From Spirochaetota bacterium (lineage in GTDB: Bacteria; Spirochaetota; Spirochaetia; JABEVK01), in contig JAIFLN010000164.1 in assembly GCA_020049045.1 (NCBI GenBank), positions 1 through 34,887 on the forward strand: a stretch of DNA of 34,887 nucleotides, written 5' to 3'. Positions 8,162-16,555 of this stretch are shown in pieces. Position numbers and translations under genes: made by a program. Numbering within the stretch: position 1 is the stretch's first letter; every line of letters begins with the position of its first letter. The notes beneath the pieces were generated by a model. The model was not told the DNA's origin. It saw nothing but the letters and a program-made list of their open reading frames with translations, and did no database searches.

Positions 8162-9355
8162 ATGTCGGTTCTCAATGGGGTGTATTTAGCCTTTGCGGCT
8201 GCTCTCTCAACGCTGCTGGTTTTGGTCTCGTTTTCCTCTCCCGCCGACCCCGGGGCTCTCGACCGTGTTCTGATACCAGCCGGGGCTGTTTTTGGGGCGG
8301 CCATGGTGCTGGTGCAAGTCTTCACGCGTTCCCGACCCGATTATTTTCTTTCCTTGGCTGGTCTGGTGGTCGTCACCTGGGGTTTGGTTTCTCTTTTGCC
8401 GGAGTCCCTGTTTCTGGTTCTCTGTCTGGACTTGGTTCTCACCTTGGGGATCTGTCTTCATAATCCCTTTCCCATCAACCTCGCCTTGGCCTCCGGTGCC
8501 CACCTGGGTGTAGCGGCAATCCTCTGGGCTTCGCTGGCTCTGATCGGTTGGGAACCTGTTCTGATTTTACAGCGCCAGGGTGAATTGCTGCTGTTGGTCG
8601 GTCTGGCCGTCGGATTCGCGGCTGGCTTGGTCCGTTTTCGAGAAAGGCTGATCGACGTTCTCCAGGAGAACCGCAGGTTGGACGGGGCGGTCGATCGACT
8701 TGCCAGAGCCAATCTTCAATACCAAAAGTATGCTCAGGAGGCAGAACAGGCCTCGGCTGAGCAGGAACGCAAGCGGATCACCCGGGAAATTCACGACATT
8801 GTCGGCTATACCTTGACCAACAACATCACCATGATGGAAGCCGTAACCGATATGATGAATGAAAATCCCTTCGGCGTGGCCAAAATGGTCAACCTGGCCC
8901 GTGAAAATGCCCAGGAGGGACTGGTCCGTATTCGGGAGGCCCTGTACCTTTTACGCAAGACGGAAACTCGGCAGGCCTCCGGTTTGCCCGCTGTTTACAA
9001 ACTCATGGCCGTGTATCACAAGGGAACTGGCGTGGCCGTCGAGATTCACTTCAACGAGGTTTCCTGGGATTTTCCTGACGAAGTCGACTCGGCCTTCTAT
9101 CAGGTGATTCAGGAGGGACTCATCAATTCTTTCCGGCACGGCAAGGCCCGCAAGGTCAATCTGTTTCTAAGCCGGTCGGGGAGCACCGTGGAACTGCGGA
9201 TCAGCGATGACGGCGTGGGGGCTGAAGAGATTCGGGAAGGAATCGGTATGAGCGGTATGCGGGAGAGAATGGCGGCTGTGGGGGGAACCGTGGCCGTGGA
9301 ACCGGGGGCCGGTGGGTTCACGATCCTGGCCCAATGGCCGAGAAAGGAAGAATAA
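8162..9355 (+). CDS. Membrane sensor histidine kinase, NarL/DegS (HisKA_3) family
   Basis: 397 residues from ATG 8162, chosen because the protein then begins just before its first membrane helix and a -10 site lies 10 bases upstream; the in-frame ATG at 8075 would add a non-conserved basic tail. Residues 1-160 form about six membrane segments with very short loops, so there is no periplasmic sensor domain. A coiled region (165-205) leads to the HisKA_3 phosphorylation box ITREIHDIVGYTLTN with His211, and a HATPase_c domain near 300-397 with SDDGVG and GMSGMRER motifs. It is coupled to the response regulator by a 1-base TAATG overlap. Being divergent from the sugar importer, it likely controls that operon. 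The signal may be membrane-based or come from the transporter. Confidence 0.9.
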   Translation: MSVLNGVYLAFAAALSTLLVLVSFSSPADPGALDRVLIPAGAVFGAAMVLVQVFTRSRPDYFLSLAGLVVVTWGLVSLLPESLFLVLCLDLVLTLGICLHNPFPINLALASGAHLGVAAILWASLALIGWEPVLILQRQGELLLLVGLAVGFAAGLVRFRERLIDVLQENRRLDGAVDRLARANLQYQKYAQEAEQASAEQERKRITREIHDIVGYTLTNNITMMEAVTDMMNENPFGVAKMVNLARENAQEGLVRIREALYLLRKTETRQASGLPAVYKLMAVYHKGTGVAVEIHFNEVSWDFPDEVDSAFYQVIQEGLINSFRHGKARKVNLFLSRSGSTVELRISDDGVGAEEIREGIGMSGMRERMAAVGGTVAVEPGAGGFTILAQWPRKEE

Positions 9356-10035
9356 TGGAACATGCCAGAGAAAAATCCATCCGTGTTATGATTGTCGACG
9401 ATCAGACACTTTTTGCCGAGGGTCTCAAGACCATACTGCTGTCACGTGCCGACGATCTGGACGTGATCGGCACCTGCTGCAATGGGCAGGAGGCCGTTGA
9501 AATGGCGATGAATCTGGTGCCGGACATCATTTTGATGGATGTCCGCATGCCAGTAATGGATGGGGTTGAGGCTGTTAAACAGATCCACCGGCGTAACAAG
9601 GACATCCGAATCGTGATGCTGACCACCTTTGACGATGATGAATACGTTAAAACGTCGCTGGTTCACGGTGCCATCGGCTATCTGCTGAAAAACCGGCCGC
9701 CGGCCGAGCTGATCGCTTCCATCCGGGCTGTGCAAAATGGTGTGTTGCAGATCGATCCTGCCGTGTCCAAGGCCCTGATTCACGATGTGCGTTTCAAAGC
9801 CGTCGATGAAGATGATTTCATCCGAAATCTGACAACTTTGACCCAGCGGGAACGCGAGGTGCTTGAACTGCTGACCGAAGCCCACCCCAACCGTGTCATC
9901 GCAATACGCTTGAAAATTGCCGAGCAGACGGTGCGCAATTACACAAGTCTGATTTTCAGCAAGCTGGGAATTGTCAACCGTATTGAAATCCTTAAGTACA
10001 CTGAGAAGATCCAGTATTACCTGGAGCATTACTGA
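9355..10035 (+). CDS. Response regulator, NarL/LuxR family
   Basis: 226 residues. The receiver domain has the acidic pair Asp15-Asp16, the phosphoacceptor Asp62 in ILMDVRMP and the conserved Lys in YLLKNRPP. The C-terminal LuxR-type helix-turn-helix is near residues 163-218 (LTQREREVLELL ... VRNYTSLIFSKLGI). The ATG at 9355 overlaps the kinase stop by one base and has an AGGAAG ribosome site inside the kinase gene; an ATG 21 bases earlier lacks one. It forms a two-component pair with the kinase. Its 3' end overlaps the convergent ceramidase-like gene by 44 bases, so antisense effects between the two messages are possible. Confidence 0.93.
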   Translation: MEHAREKSIRVMIVDDQTLFAEGLKTILLSRADDLDVIGTCCNGQEAVEMAMNLVPDIILMDVRMPVMDGVEAVKQIHRRNKDIRIVMLTTFDDDEYVKTSLVHGAIGYLLKNRPPAELIASIRAVQNGVLQIDPAVSKALIHDVRFKAVDEDDFIRNLTTLTQREREVLELLTEAHPNRVIAIRLKIAEQTVRNYTSLIFSKLGIVNRIEILKYTEKIQYYLEHY

Positions 10036-11194
10036 CTTGGACCATCAGGCGTTGCAGCAAGGCCAGAACCTGGCTCAAGACTTCGGGACGGGTACCGTCA
10101 GCCAGCGCCGCCTCGATCTCGTATCCGCCTTGAGCAAAGGCCTGCTCTGTAGGGAGATAGCCTGTCCATCCATTGGCATTGGTCACCGGCAGCACCTGAT
10201 GCCAGCCGGGAGTGTTCCGCAGGGCGAGCCCGAATTCGGTAAAGCATTCGGCTGAAACAGCCGGCAGAATACAGCGGCCGATTTTCAGCACTTGAAGCAC
10301 CCTGGGGCCGTGTTGTTCTTCCAGCGCAGCCAGACCGTCGAATTCGAGCGGTTGTTTCCCTGCCAAAGCAAGCTGCAGCGCTGAGGCTAGGGCTTTCCCC
10401 ACCACCTGCACCGCAGCGGGATCCTCCTGCGTGGCCAGCAGGGGTTGAGTGTCTCCGCAGGCCCCCAGCAGGAAAAAGGCTTTCCAACCTGGCATGGACT
10501 CCTCCCACGCATGGATGGCAGCACCGGGGTAGTCGGCACTGACCAGACGGCTGTGTTTGCCCAGCACAACCGGGTGGTAGGGGGTGGAAAACAGCAGTAC
10601 GCCGCCTTTTCCGTCAAGAGGTTCGAATACCAGAGAAGGGACGGCGGTGTCCACCAGACCGTTGGGAACCTTACCCGGATGCTCTGCCAGGCTGAACAGC
10701 ATGGTCACCCCCCCGGGGGTAGATAGCCGGCGGTTGTAGCCCAGCCCAAGCTGTGCGGTGAAATGGCTGAGCCTTCCCTCTCGCAGGTCTTGTTTCGCCC
10801 TTTGGACCGCTTTGGACAGAAGACCGCCCAAACCAGCTAGCCAGGTGTCATTTTCTGGGTTTTCCGTAACTTGATGTTCCTCACCCCAAGGATTGGCGGT
10901 AACCGGACCCGAGTGCGTGTGCGAACACGAAAGCAGGATCTGCGCCAGGGGTACTCCTGTTCCATTCGACAACCTCTGCCGAAATTCGGTTGCCTGTGCC
11001 ACGGTGAGAAGGCAAATGTCCAGTGAAACCAGGATAAGGTCCTTGTTGCTGTGAAGCCAGAGGGCCCTGGCAAAGAGTCGGTCCAACACCCCGCTATTCC
11101 CGCGTCCCTGGTGAAACCTGTGTTCGTATCCTTCGAGGTCCACGCCCAAGTCCGGAGTGATATCCGAGGTGCCGAATCCTATTTCCAGAGTCAA
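9992..11194 (-). CDS. Neutral/alkaline ceramidase-like protein (PF04734 type)
   Basis: 400 residues from a TTG at 11194. This start forms a TTGA overlap with the stop of the aminotransferase gene and has GAGG 8 bases upstream; the longer reading frame to 11425 only re-reads the aminotransferase gene and its translation looks like noise. The N-terminus has the family signature IGFGTSDITP, then a Gly-Tyr loop and VLDRLFARALWL. Further on are the SCSHTHSGP histidine motif (near residue 100) and GACGDTQP (near 250). Characterised ceramidases have a nucleophilic Ser in that last region, and here it is absent, so a sphingolipid substrate is unlikely. Many such genes lie in carbohydrate loci and have no proven function. 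No signal peptide is seen. Confidence 0.7.
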   Translation of the reverse strand: MTLEIGFGTSDITPDLGVDLEGYEHRFHQGRGNSGVLDRLFARALWLHSNKDLILVSLDICLLTVAQATEFRQRLSNGTGVPLAQILLSCSHTHSGPVTANPWGEEHQVTENPENDTWLAGLGGLLSKAVQRAKQDLREGRLSHFTAQLGLGYNRRLSTPGGVTMLFSLAEHPGKVPNGLVDTAVPSLVFEPLDGKGGVLLFSTPYHPVVLGKHSRLVSADYPGAAIHAWEESMPGWKAFFLLGACGDTQPLLATQEDPAAVQVVGKALASALQLALAGKQPLEFDGLAALEEQHGPRVLQVLKIGRCILPAVSAECFTEFGLALRNTPGWHQVLPVTNANGWTGYLPTEQAFAQGGYEIEAALADGTRPEVLSQVLALLQRLMVQVSNAPGNTGSSQCT

Positions 11195-12336
11195 GCCAGC
11201 AACCTCGGAAACTGCGCCAAAGCTTGGTCGAGCTCTTCCATCGGGGTGTCGGGGTGTACGGTGAGGTAGACCGTCCGGCCCAGAAATTCGAGGGTCTGAG
11301 GACAGGCATCGGCAGCATAACGCCGGGTCTCCAGCCCCTTCAGCGGGCTGCGGCCTTCCCGGACAGCCTCCCAGTTGGTGTACACATGCCGCGAGGTATC
11401 GAGGGGACACTCGGCTTGAACGCAAAAATGAGCGCCGTTCACCAGCTCAACAATGCGCCGTGCACTCTCATGGTCCTTCACTATAAAGCCCGACTTGGTA
11501 GCACAGTCACCCAAGGCGTCGTGTACGGGGGCTGGCACCCAGTCCCGGGGCAGCCCCGGGTGACCCAAAATGTGCGCTTTACGCTCGCGCAGGTCGGCAA
11601 GCAGACCGTCCAAACGGGTCAGTTGAACTCCCAGAACCGCCGACAGTATCTCCGACATACGATAGTTGGACCCAGCAAAATACGGCGTTTTCACTTTTTG
11701 GGCGGGAGAGAAGAACGAACAGCCGGCATCGTGGTAAATCAACGCCTTCTCATAGAGTTCCGCATCGTTGGTGACCAGAGCTCCCCCCTCTCCACACGAC
11801 AGAATTTTGTAGTAATTGAACGAATAGACGCCGGCTTGGCCGAGGGTACCGAGCCGTTGTCCCCGATAACTGCCGCCCATGGCCTGGCAGGCATCTTCCA
11901 GTACGGCCAAGCCGTTGTTCCTGGCCACGGTCAAGATCTCGTCCATGGCACAGGGAAGCCCGTTGATATGAACGGGAATCACCGCCTTGCTCCGCGGTGT
12001 GATTTTGCGCTTCAGGTCGGCTACGTCGAGGGTGAGGCTTTCATCCACCTCCACCAAGACAGGAATTGCCCCCAGCGCCATGGCGGCAAAAGGAGTGGCT
12101 ATAAAGGTGTAGGCGGGCACCAGCACTTCATCGCCAGGGCCGATTCCCAAGGCTGCCAGACCGGAAACCAAACCCGCCGTACCGCTGGTCAGTACCAGGG
12201 AATGAAGGGCCCCGACCTTGGCCGCCAGGTCACGCTCGAACTGCTGGGAACGGCTGCCTTCCTGATACCGCCACAGTTTTTTGGACGCAATCACCTCGGT
12301 CACTGCTTGAATTTCTTCTTCACCCATTCGGTACAT
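11191..12336 (-). CDS. DegT/DnrJ/EryC1/StrS-family PLP aminotransferase
   Basis: 381 residues, standard length. PLP-site residues are visible: SGTAGL phosphate loop near 51, Asp148 in LEDACQAMGG, and the Schiff-base Lys177 in SFNYYKILSCGEGGAL. The family transfers amino groups to keto sugars or keto-inositols, usually from Glu or Gln. A GGGGGAG ribosome site precedes the ATG. It is translationally coupled to the ceramidase-like gene and divergent from an AraC regulator, so the three likely serve one inducible pathway. The amino acceptor is unknown. With no sugar-nucleotide genes around, a catabolic role (for example, amino sugar or inosose metabolism) is as likely as surface-sugar synthesis. 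Confidence 0.9.
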   Translation of the reverse strand: MYRMGEEEIQAVTEVIASKKLWRYQEGSRSQQFERDLAAKVGALHSLVLTSGTAGLVSGLAALGIGPGDEVLVPAYTFIATPFAAMALGAIPVLVEVDESLTLDVADLKRKITPRSKAVIPVHINGLPCAMDEILTVARNNGLAVLEDACQAMGGSYRGQRLGTLGQAGVYSFNYYKILSCGEGGALVTNDAELYEKALIYHDAGCSFFSPAQKVKTPYFAGSNYRMSEILSAVLGVQLTRLDGLLADLRERKAHILGHPGLPRDWVPAPVHDALGDCATKSGFIVKDHESARRIVELVNGAHFCVQAECPLDTSRHVYTNWEAVREGRSPLKGLETRRYAADACPQTLEFLGRTVYLTVHPDTPMEELDQALAQFPRLLA

Positions 12337-12394
12337 ACGACTCCCCCTGACGCCATACTAGTCCAGACCGTCCAATTCTGATGGGCTAAAACTG

Positions 12395-12422
12395 TGGACT
12401 TTGCCGCGTTTTTTGCTATTTT
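12395..12422 (+). promoter_or_regulatory. Promoter of the AraC-type regulator gene (leaderless layout)
   Basis: TGGACT (12395-12400), a 16-base spacer and TATTTT (12417-12422) precede the ATG at 12429 by six bases. No Shine-Dalgarno is present, so transcription should start at or next to the A of ATG. Confidence 0.45.
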
Positions 12423-12428
12423 ATACCA

Positions 12429-13274
12429 ATGTACGCTTTTCACGAAAAGGATAGAGGCCTCAAGGCCGAGATAACGGGGCTGATCCGCTTTGAACGGGGT
12501 GACCTTGCCTACCTGGCGCACTGGCATCATGAAATCGAAGTCACCTTGGTCGAGGCCGGGGTGCTGGTCCTGGGTGGAAATGGGGTGGTTTGCTCCTTGG
12601 AGGCTGGATCTGTGGCCTTTTTTGGCAGCGGTTCCATCCATCATTACGGTTTGTCTCCCGGTTCTCGGGCCAAAGTCCTGATGTTTCCCGCAACCTTCCT
12701 TGGTCAAGGGGTTTGGCCTGATACAGGGCGATCGTTCTTTTTCGTACAACCCGGGCATGAGCTGGCGGCAGAACTCCGCTCGCTTTTTCTGCATCTGTAT
12801 GAGGAAGGCGGCAGGATGGCCCCAGGAACCGACCTTATTGTCAAAGGGTTGGCGGGCGTTCTTTGCGGTACGGCGCTGCGAAGTCAGGCGAGCTTCCCTG
12901 GTTCTGCCAGACAAGATCTTCTGCCGCTGGCCAGGCTTCGTGAGTCGCTTGATTACCTTCATGCCCATTTCACTGAGCCCGTGGATCTGAAAATCCTTGC
13001 TGACCGGGCTCACCTGAGCTACCACCACTTTTCCCGCCTGCTGCACGAAGGTCTTGGGCTGGGGTTCAAGGAATACCTGAACCGTCTTCGGATCCATGAG
13101 GCCGAGCGCCTTTTGGCCGACTCGGAATGCAATGTGACCGAAGCAGCCTTCGCTTCGGGCTTTCAGAGCCTGAGCGCTTTTCACCGGGCCTACCGGAAGT
13201 TGAGGGGCCATTCCCCGGGCCATTGCCATTTGCCAGAAAATCAGTACTATGCTCGAGGAATTGGAGAATTATGA
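12429..13274 (+). CDS. AraC-family transcriptional regulator with cupin sensor domain
   Basis: 281 residues. The N-terminal half (about 10-150) is a cupin-like sugar-sensing domain with AHWHHEIEVTLVE and a hydrophobic strand pattern. The C-terminal 100 residues hold two helix-turn-helix units: LKILADRAHLSYHHFSRLL, then the typical VTEAAFASGFQSLSAFHRAYR. The protein should bind DNA as a dimer and respond to a small sugar. It is divergent from the DegT/ceramidase-like operon, 92 bases away, its probable target. Its stop overlaps the Sua5 start in an ATGA, so a housekeeping tRNA-modification gene is carried on its message. Confidence 0.92.
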   Translation: MYAFHEKDRGLKAEITGLIRFERGDLAYLAHWHHEIEVTLVEAGVLVLGGNGVVCSLEAGSVAFFGSGSIHHYGLSPGSRAKVLMFPATFLGQGVWPDTGRSFFFVQPGHELAAELRSLFLHLYEEGGRMAPGTDLIVKGLAGVLCGTALRSQASFPGSARQDLLPLARLRESLDYLHAHFTEPVDLKILADRAHLSYHHFSRLLHEGLGLGFKEYLNRLRIHEAERLLADSECNVTEAAFASGFQSLSAFHRAYRKLRGHSPGHCHLPENQYYARGIGEL

Positions 13275-14245
13275 AGACGCAACTCTTTGCTGCTGAGCAA
13301 GTCAAGGAAGCCGCCGCGTTGATCAAAAAGGGCGGCTTGGTGGTATTCCCGACAGAAACCGTGTACGGTCTGGGGGCCAGTGCCTTCAACCCCGGTGCCT
13401 GTGCCAGGATTTTCTCGGCCAAGGGCCGCCCCTCGGACAATCCCCTGATAGTCCATGTTGCCCGCGAGGACCAGCTTGCCGAAGTGGCCGGACCTCTTTC
13501 TCCCCAGGCGAAAGCGCTCAAAGAGGCGTTTTGGCCCGGTCCGCTGTCGCTGATCGTGCCCAAAAATCCCCAGTTGCCCGAGATTGTCACCGCTGGTCTG
13601 GCAACCGTCGCCGTCCGCTGGCCCAGCAACCCCTTGGCGCAGGCTTTTCTGAACGAGTGCGGCGTGGCTGTAGCGGCACCGTCGGCCAATGTCAGCGGTG
13701 CGCCAAGTCCCACCAACTTTGAAATGGCCAAGAGCGCCATGCTGGGGCGCGTTGATGGAATTCTGATGGGAGAGGAATGTGAAGAAGGCCTGGAGTCGAC
13801 CATCGTCGGCTTCCCCGACGGTCAAGCCAAAATTCTGCGTCCCGGCAGCATCACCGCCGACCAGATTGCTCTGGTTTTAGGTTGCGACCCAGCCTCGCTG
13901 ATCTACCTGGCCCCGAACGAAGGCCGCCCGGTCTCGCCTGGCTTGAAGTATACGCACTACAAACCCAACGCGGAAGTCCGCTTATTCCGTTCCGCTGAAG
14001 ATTGGGCCGGTCTTTCCCTCGAAGGACACAAAGTGGGGGTTTTGCTGGTCGGATCCTCTGTGCCAACACCTCCCGATTGGGATGTGGCCCGCTTTGAGGA
14101 CTGGAAAGCCTACGGAAAGGCTCTCTACTCGTCGTTTTTTGAGTTTGACCGCATCGGTTGCACCCTGATTCTGGCCCAGCTTCCCGAAGCCGGTGGAATC
14201 GGCACCGCCATTGCCAACCGGCTGGGCAAGGCCGCCGGTCACTAA
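13271..14245 (+). CDS. sua5: L-threonylcarbamoyladenylate synthase (Sua5/YwlC type)
   Basis: 324 residues from the ATG at 13271; an ATGA overlap with the AraC gene and a GGAGAATT site fix this start. The YrdC domain (1-205) shows the ATP/threonine-binding motifs KKGGLVVFPTETVYGLG and KGRPSDNPLIVH and the APSANVSG segment. It makes threonylcarbamoyl-AMP from Thr, bicarbonate and ATP, the first step of universal tRNA t6A37 modification. The C-terminal ~100 residues are the extra Sua5 domain joined by the linker PGLKYTHYKP, so this is the long Sua5 form rather than short TsaC. It acts in the cytoplasm with the TsaD complex. Confidence 0.95.
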   Translation: MKTQLFAAEQVKEAAALIKKGGLVVFPTETVYGLGASAFNPGACARIFSAKGRPSDNPLIVHVAREDQLAEVAGPLSPQAKALKEAFWPGPLSLIVPKNPQLPEIVTAGLATVAVRWPSNPLAQAFLNECGVAVAAPSANVSGAPSPTNFEMAKSAMLGRVDGILMGEECEEGLESTIVGFPDGQAKILRPGSITADQIALVLGCDPASLIYLAPNEGRPVSPGLKYTHYKPNAEVRLFRSAEDWAGLSLEGHKVGVLLVGSSVPTPPDWDVARFEDWKAYGKALYSSFFEFDRIGCTLILAQLPEAGGIGTAIANRLGKAAGH

Positions 14246-14277
14246 AAGCCTAGCGTCGGTTTCGGCGGGACGGCTTT
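14245..14277. terminator. Bidirectional hairpin between sua5 and the small membrane protein gene
   Basis: AAAGCC and GGCTTT (14245-14250, 14272-14277) flank an inner CGTCG/CGGCG stem with a GTTT loop. On the minus strand the hairpin is followed by TTTTAG. It lies where two genes converge and overlaps the last codons of the minus-strand gene. The T-runs are short, so strength is uncertain. Confidence 0.4.
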
Positions 14278-14534
14278 ACAATGGGGTCGAAATACTTCTC
14301 CATGTCCACCTTCTTCTGAAACAAGTCGACCAGCTTGCGGTAAATGGGAAAGGATCCGGCCATGGAACCGATCACGACCACCACCAATGCGAACAAGTTG
14401 GCAACCGGCGGCAGGATGGGTGCCAACCATAGTGCGTAGGGCACAAAGAGCAATAGTGCCAGAAGCAGGACAATCGTCATGTTGACTACGGTAGCCGCCA
14501 GAAAAAACAGCGCGGTATTCAGTTTTTTGTTCAC
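14250..14534 (-). CDS. Small two-helix membrane protein (spirochaete-type 'leader peptide processing enzyme'-like)
   Basis: 94 residues from a GTG at 14534. The start is set by a GTGA overlap with the pgeF stop and by GGAGAAC six bases upstream. Two hydrophobic segments (about 8-34 and 42-65) are followed by a basic cytoplasmic tail with KKVDMEKYFDPI and an Arg-rich end. From memory, small spirochaetal proteins with a similar tail are annotated as leader peptide processing enzyme, a name without good experimental basis; I cannot verify the match here. It is the last gene of the hflX-pgeF operon. Function unknown. Confidence 0.7.
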   Translation of the reverse strand: MNKKLNTALFFLAATVVNMTIVLLLALLLFVPYALWLAPILPPVANLFALVVVVIGSMAGSFPIYRKLVDLFQKKVDMEKYFDPIVKPSRRNRR

Positions 14535-15286
14535 AAAGTTCTCCTTTTCTCCAAACAAATCAGGGTTCCAATCCGACCGCAGGGGTTCTGCCGACGGTGG
14601 CTGTAAAACAGGTCGGTATCTCGAAAGGTGTCCCACTGGCTGCGTGTTACCGAGACGACACCGGCTAGGGTGAGGCGGCGGACTGCGGCACCCGCAAGGT
14701 CGAATTTCCAGTGGTGGGAGCCTTCGGCCAGGAATTCGGCTTCGTGGGCCGGGTTGGAAGCCAGGAAGGCTTGGTAGACCTCGTACCCTACCTGGTAGCT
14801 TTGCGGCCCGATGCAGGGTCCAATCCAGGCAAGAATGTCTCGCGCGGGCCGGTTCAAAGCCTTCAGGCCTTCCTCGAGCACGCCGGACAGCAGACCTCTC
14901 CAACCGGCGTGAAAGGCACCGATCACGGTGCCGGCCTTGTCACACATCAGCACAGGCAGACAATCTGCGGTCAGAACCACCAGCGGGCAGTCAGTCAGTT
15001 CGGTGACCGCGCCGTCGGCCGTCGGAGGTTCGTCCACCTTCGACCTGTGCTCTACCACCTGGACGATGGTGTTTCCATGGACCTGGTTCAGCCACAGGGG
15101 AGGCGTATCCCAGCCACGGGTCATCTGAAGCAGGTGTCGGTTCTGACGGACCCGCTCGGGGTCATCGCCCACATGAGCTCCGAGGTTCAGACTGGCATAA
15201 GGTGCTGTGCTCACCCCTCCGCTGCGGGTGGTGGAGATGGTCCGTACCCAGGCGGGAGCGTCCCAGTCAGCACTCAGAGTGGTCAT
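14531..15286 (-). CDS. pgeF: Purine nucleoside phosphorylase / laccase-domain protein
   Basis: 251 residues, the normal length for the YfiH/YlmD (Cu-oxidase_4) family. Conserved metal-site and catalytic pieces are visible: QVHGNTI near residue 69, TADCLPVLM near 106, GAFHAGWRG near 124 and IGPCIGP near 150. Older databases call it polyphenol oxidase; biochemical work supports purine nucleoside phosphorylase and adenosine deaminase activity, and in E. coli YfiH/PgeF also corrects peptidoglycan precursor composition. It overlaps both neighbours by four bases (ATGA with hflX, GTGA with the membrane protein), so all three are co-translated. Confidence 0.93.
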   Translation of the reverse strand: MTTLSADWDAPAWVRTISTTRSGGVSTAPYASLNLGAHVGDDPERVRQNRHLLQMTRGWDTPPLWLNQVHGNTIVQVVEHRSKVDEPPTADGAVTELTDCPLVVLTADCLPVLMCDKAGTVIGAFHAGWRGLLSGVLEEGLKALNRPARDILAWIGPCIGPQSYQVGYEVYQAFLASNPAHEAEFLAEGSHHWKFDLAGAAVRRLTLAGVVSVTRSQWDTFRDTDLFYSHRRQNPCGRIGTLICLEKRRTL

Positions 15287-16548
15287 TGTTTCGGCTCCAC
15301 TTCGAAGGCAGCCACGGCCGCCAACGCCTGCGCCGGGATCATTGCCTCGATCTCGATGGCGGTGTCGGTATAGCGCTCGGCCAGCACCTGAGCATTTTTG
15401 TAGAGGTAGCCCACCAGATCGCCCCGGTCCAGGGGCAGCCGCAGCAGGCGGGGAACATGCAGCTTGCGAACCGTGGCCGAAAGCCGTTCTTTGAGCCCTT
15501 CCAACCCGGTACCGCGATGCAGCGACACGAACACGGCGTCGGGGTATTGAATTTCCAGACCGCGGCGCAGCACCTCGTCGGTGAGCGCGTCGATTTTGTT
15601 GAACACCAGCAGCTGCGGTTTATCGACGGCTCCCAGACTGCCCAACACCTCGAGCGTGGTTTTTCGGTGCGAATCCCAGTCGGGGTGCGCACAGTCGACC
15701 ACATGAATGAGAAAGTCGGCATGAACGGCTTCTTCCAGGGTCGAGCGGAAGGCGTCAACCAGGTGGTGGGGGAGCTTCTGGATAAAACCGACGGTGTCGG
15801 TGAGCAGAATTTCCACCCCGCCTCCCAGCGCCGCCCTGCGCGTTGTCGGGTCGAGGGTGGCAAACAGCTTGTCTTCCTGAAGGACCCCCGCGTCGGTCAG
15901 CACGTTCAGCAGTGTCGACTTTCCGGCGTTGGTATAGCCCACAATCGACGCCGAGGGCACATTGCCCTTGTCCCGTTTCTGGCGGGTGCGGCCGCGGTGT
16001 TTGCGCACCGTTTCCAGTTCGTCCTTGAGCTTGTCGATTTTGTCCAGAATAACCCGCCGGTCCACCTCGAGCTGCATTTCGCCACCGCCCCGGTTTCCCC
16101 GGGCTCCGCCGCGTTGGCGCGAAAGATTGGCGTAACTGCGGACCAGCCGGGGCAGACTGTACTGCATGCGGGCCAGGGCCACCTGCAGCACCGCTTCGCG
16201 GGTAAAGGCCCGCTCCGAAAAGATCTCGAGGATGATCTCCTGCCGGTCGATCACCGTCAAACCTGTATCGGATTCCCAGTTGCGCTGCTGGCTGGGTGAA
16301 AGATCGTCGTCGAAAACCACCACATCGGCCTGCAGATCGGTCACCCTGTCGGTGATCTCGGCGGCTTTGCCCGAGCCCACCAGCAGACGGGGATGGCTCT
16401 CACGGTGCTTGACCACGATGGCCTCGACGGTCTGCATGCCCAGGGTCTTCACCAGACCCTTCAACTCGTCGAGGTGGGTGAGGGCCTCGGCGTCGGTTTG
16501 ACCGGGGGGCTGCAGGGTGATCAGAAAGGCCTTGAGAGGTTCGTCCAT
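15283..16548 (-). CDS. hflX: Ribosome-associated GTPase HflX
   Basis: 421 residues. The N-terminal HflX domain includes LVGSGKAAEI near 57 and VVVFDDDLSPSQQRNWE near 76-92. It is followed by a Gly-rich basic linker (QRGGARGNRGGGEMQLEVDRR), a coiled region, then the G domain with P-loop GYTNAGKST (204-212), G3 DTVGF and G4 FNKID. HflX splits stalled or hibernating 70S ribosomes, particularly under stress. It is first in its operon. Its ATG has no ribosome site; a run of seven C precedes it, and a -10-like TAGACT lies seven bases upstream, suggesting a leaderless message. Confidence 0.96.
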   Translation of the reverse strand: MDEPLKAFLITLQPPGQTDAEALTHLDELKGLVKTLGMQTVEAIVVKHRESHPRLLVGSGKAAEITDRVTDLQADVVVFDDDLSPSQQRNWESDTGLTVIDRQEIILEIFSERAFTREAVLQVALARMQYSLPRLVRSYANLSRQRGGARGNRGGGEMQLEVDRRVILDKIDKLKDELETVRKHRGRTRQKRDKGNVPSASIVGYTNAGKSTLLNVLTDAGVLQEDKLFATLDPTTRRAALGGGVEILLTDTVGFIQKLPHHLVDAFRSTLEEAVHADFLIHVVDCAHPDWDSHRKTTLEVLGSLGAVDKPQLLVFNKIDALTDEVLRRGLEIQYPDAVFVSLHRGTGLEGLKERLSATVRKLHVPRLLRLPLDRGDLVGYLYKNAQVLAERYTDTAIEIEAMIPAQALAAVAAFEVEPKQ

Positions 16549-16555
16549 GGGGGGG

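Noticed and set aside
11195-11425. N-terminal extension of the ceramidase-like protein
   Set aside because: It re-reads the aminotransferase 3' end in another frame; the TTG at 11194 with a TTGA overlap is the better start.
15202-16299. Plus-strand open frames opposite hflX and pgeF
   Set aside because: Both minus-strand genes are unmistakable, and the plus frames have no motifs.
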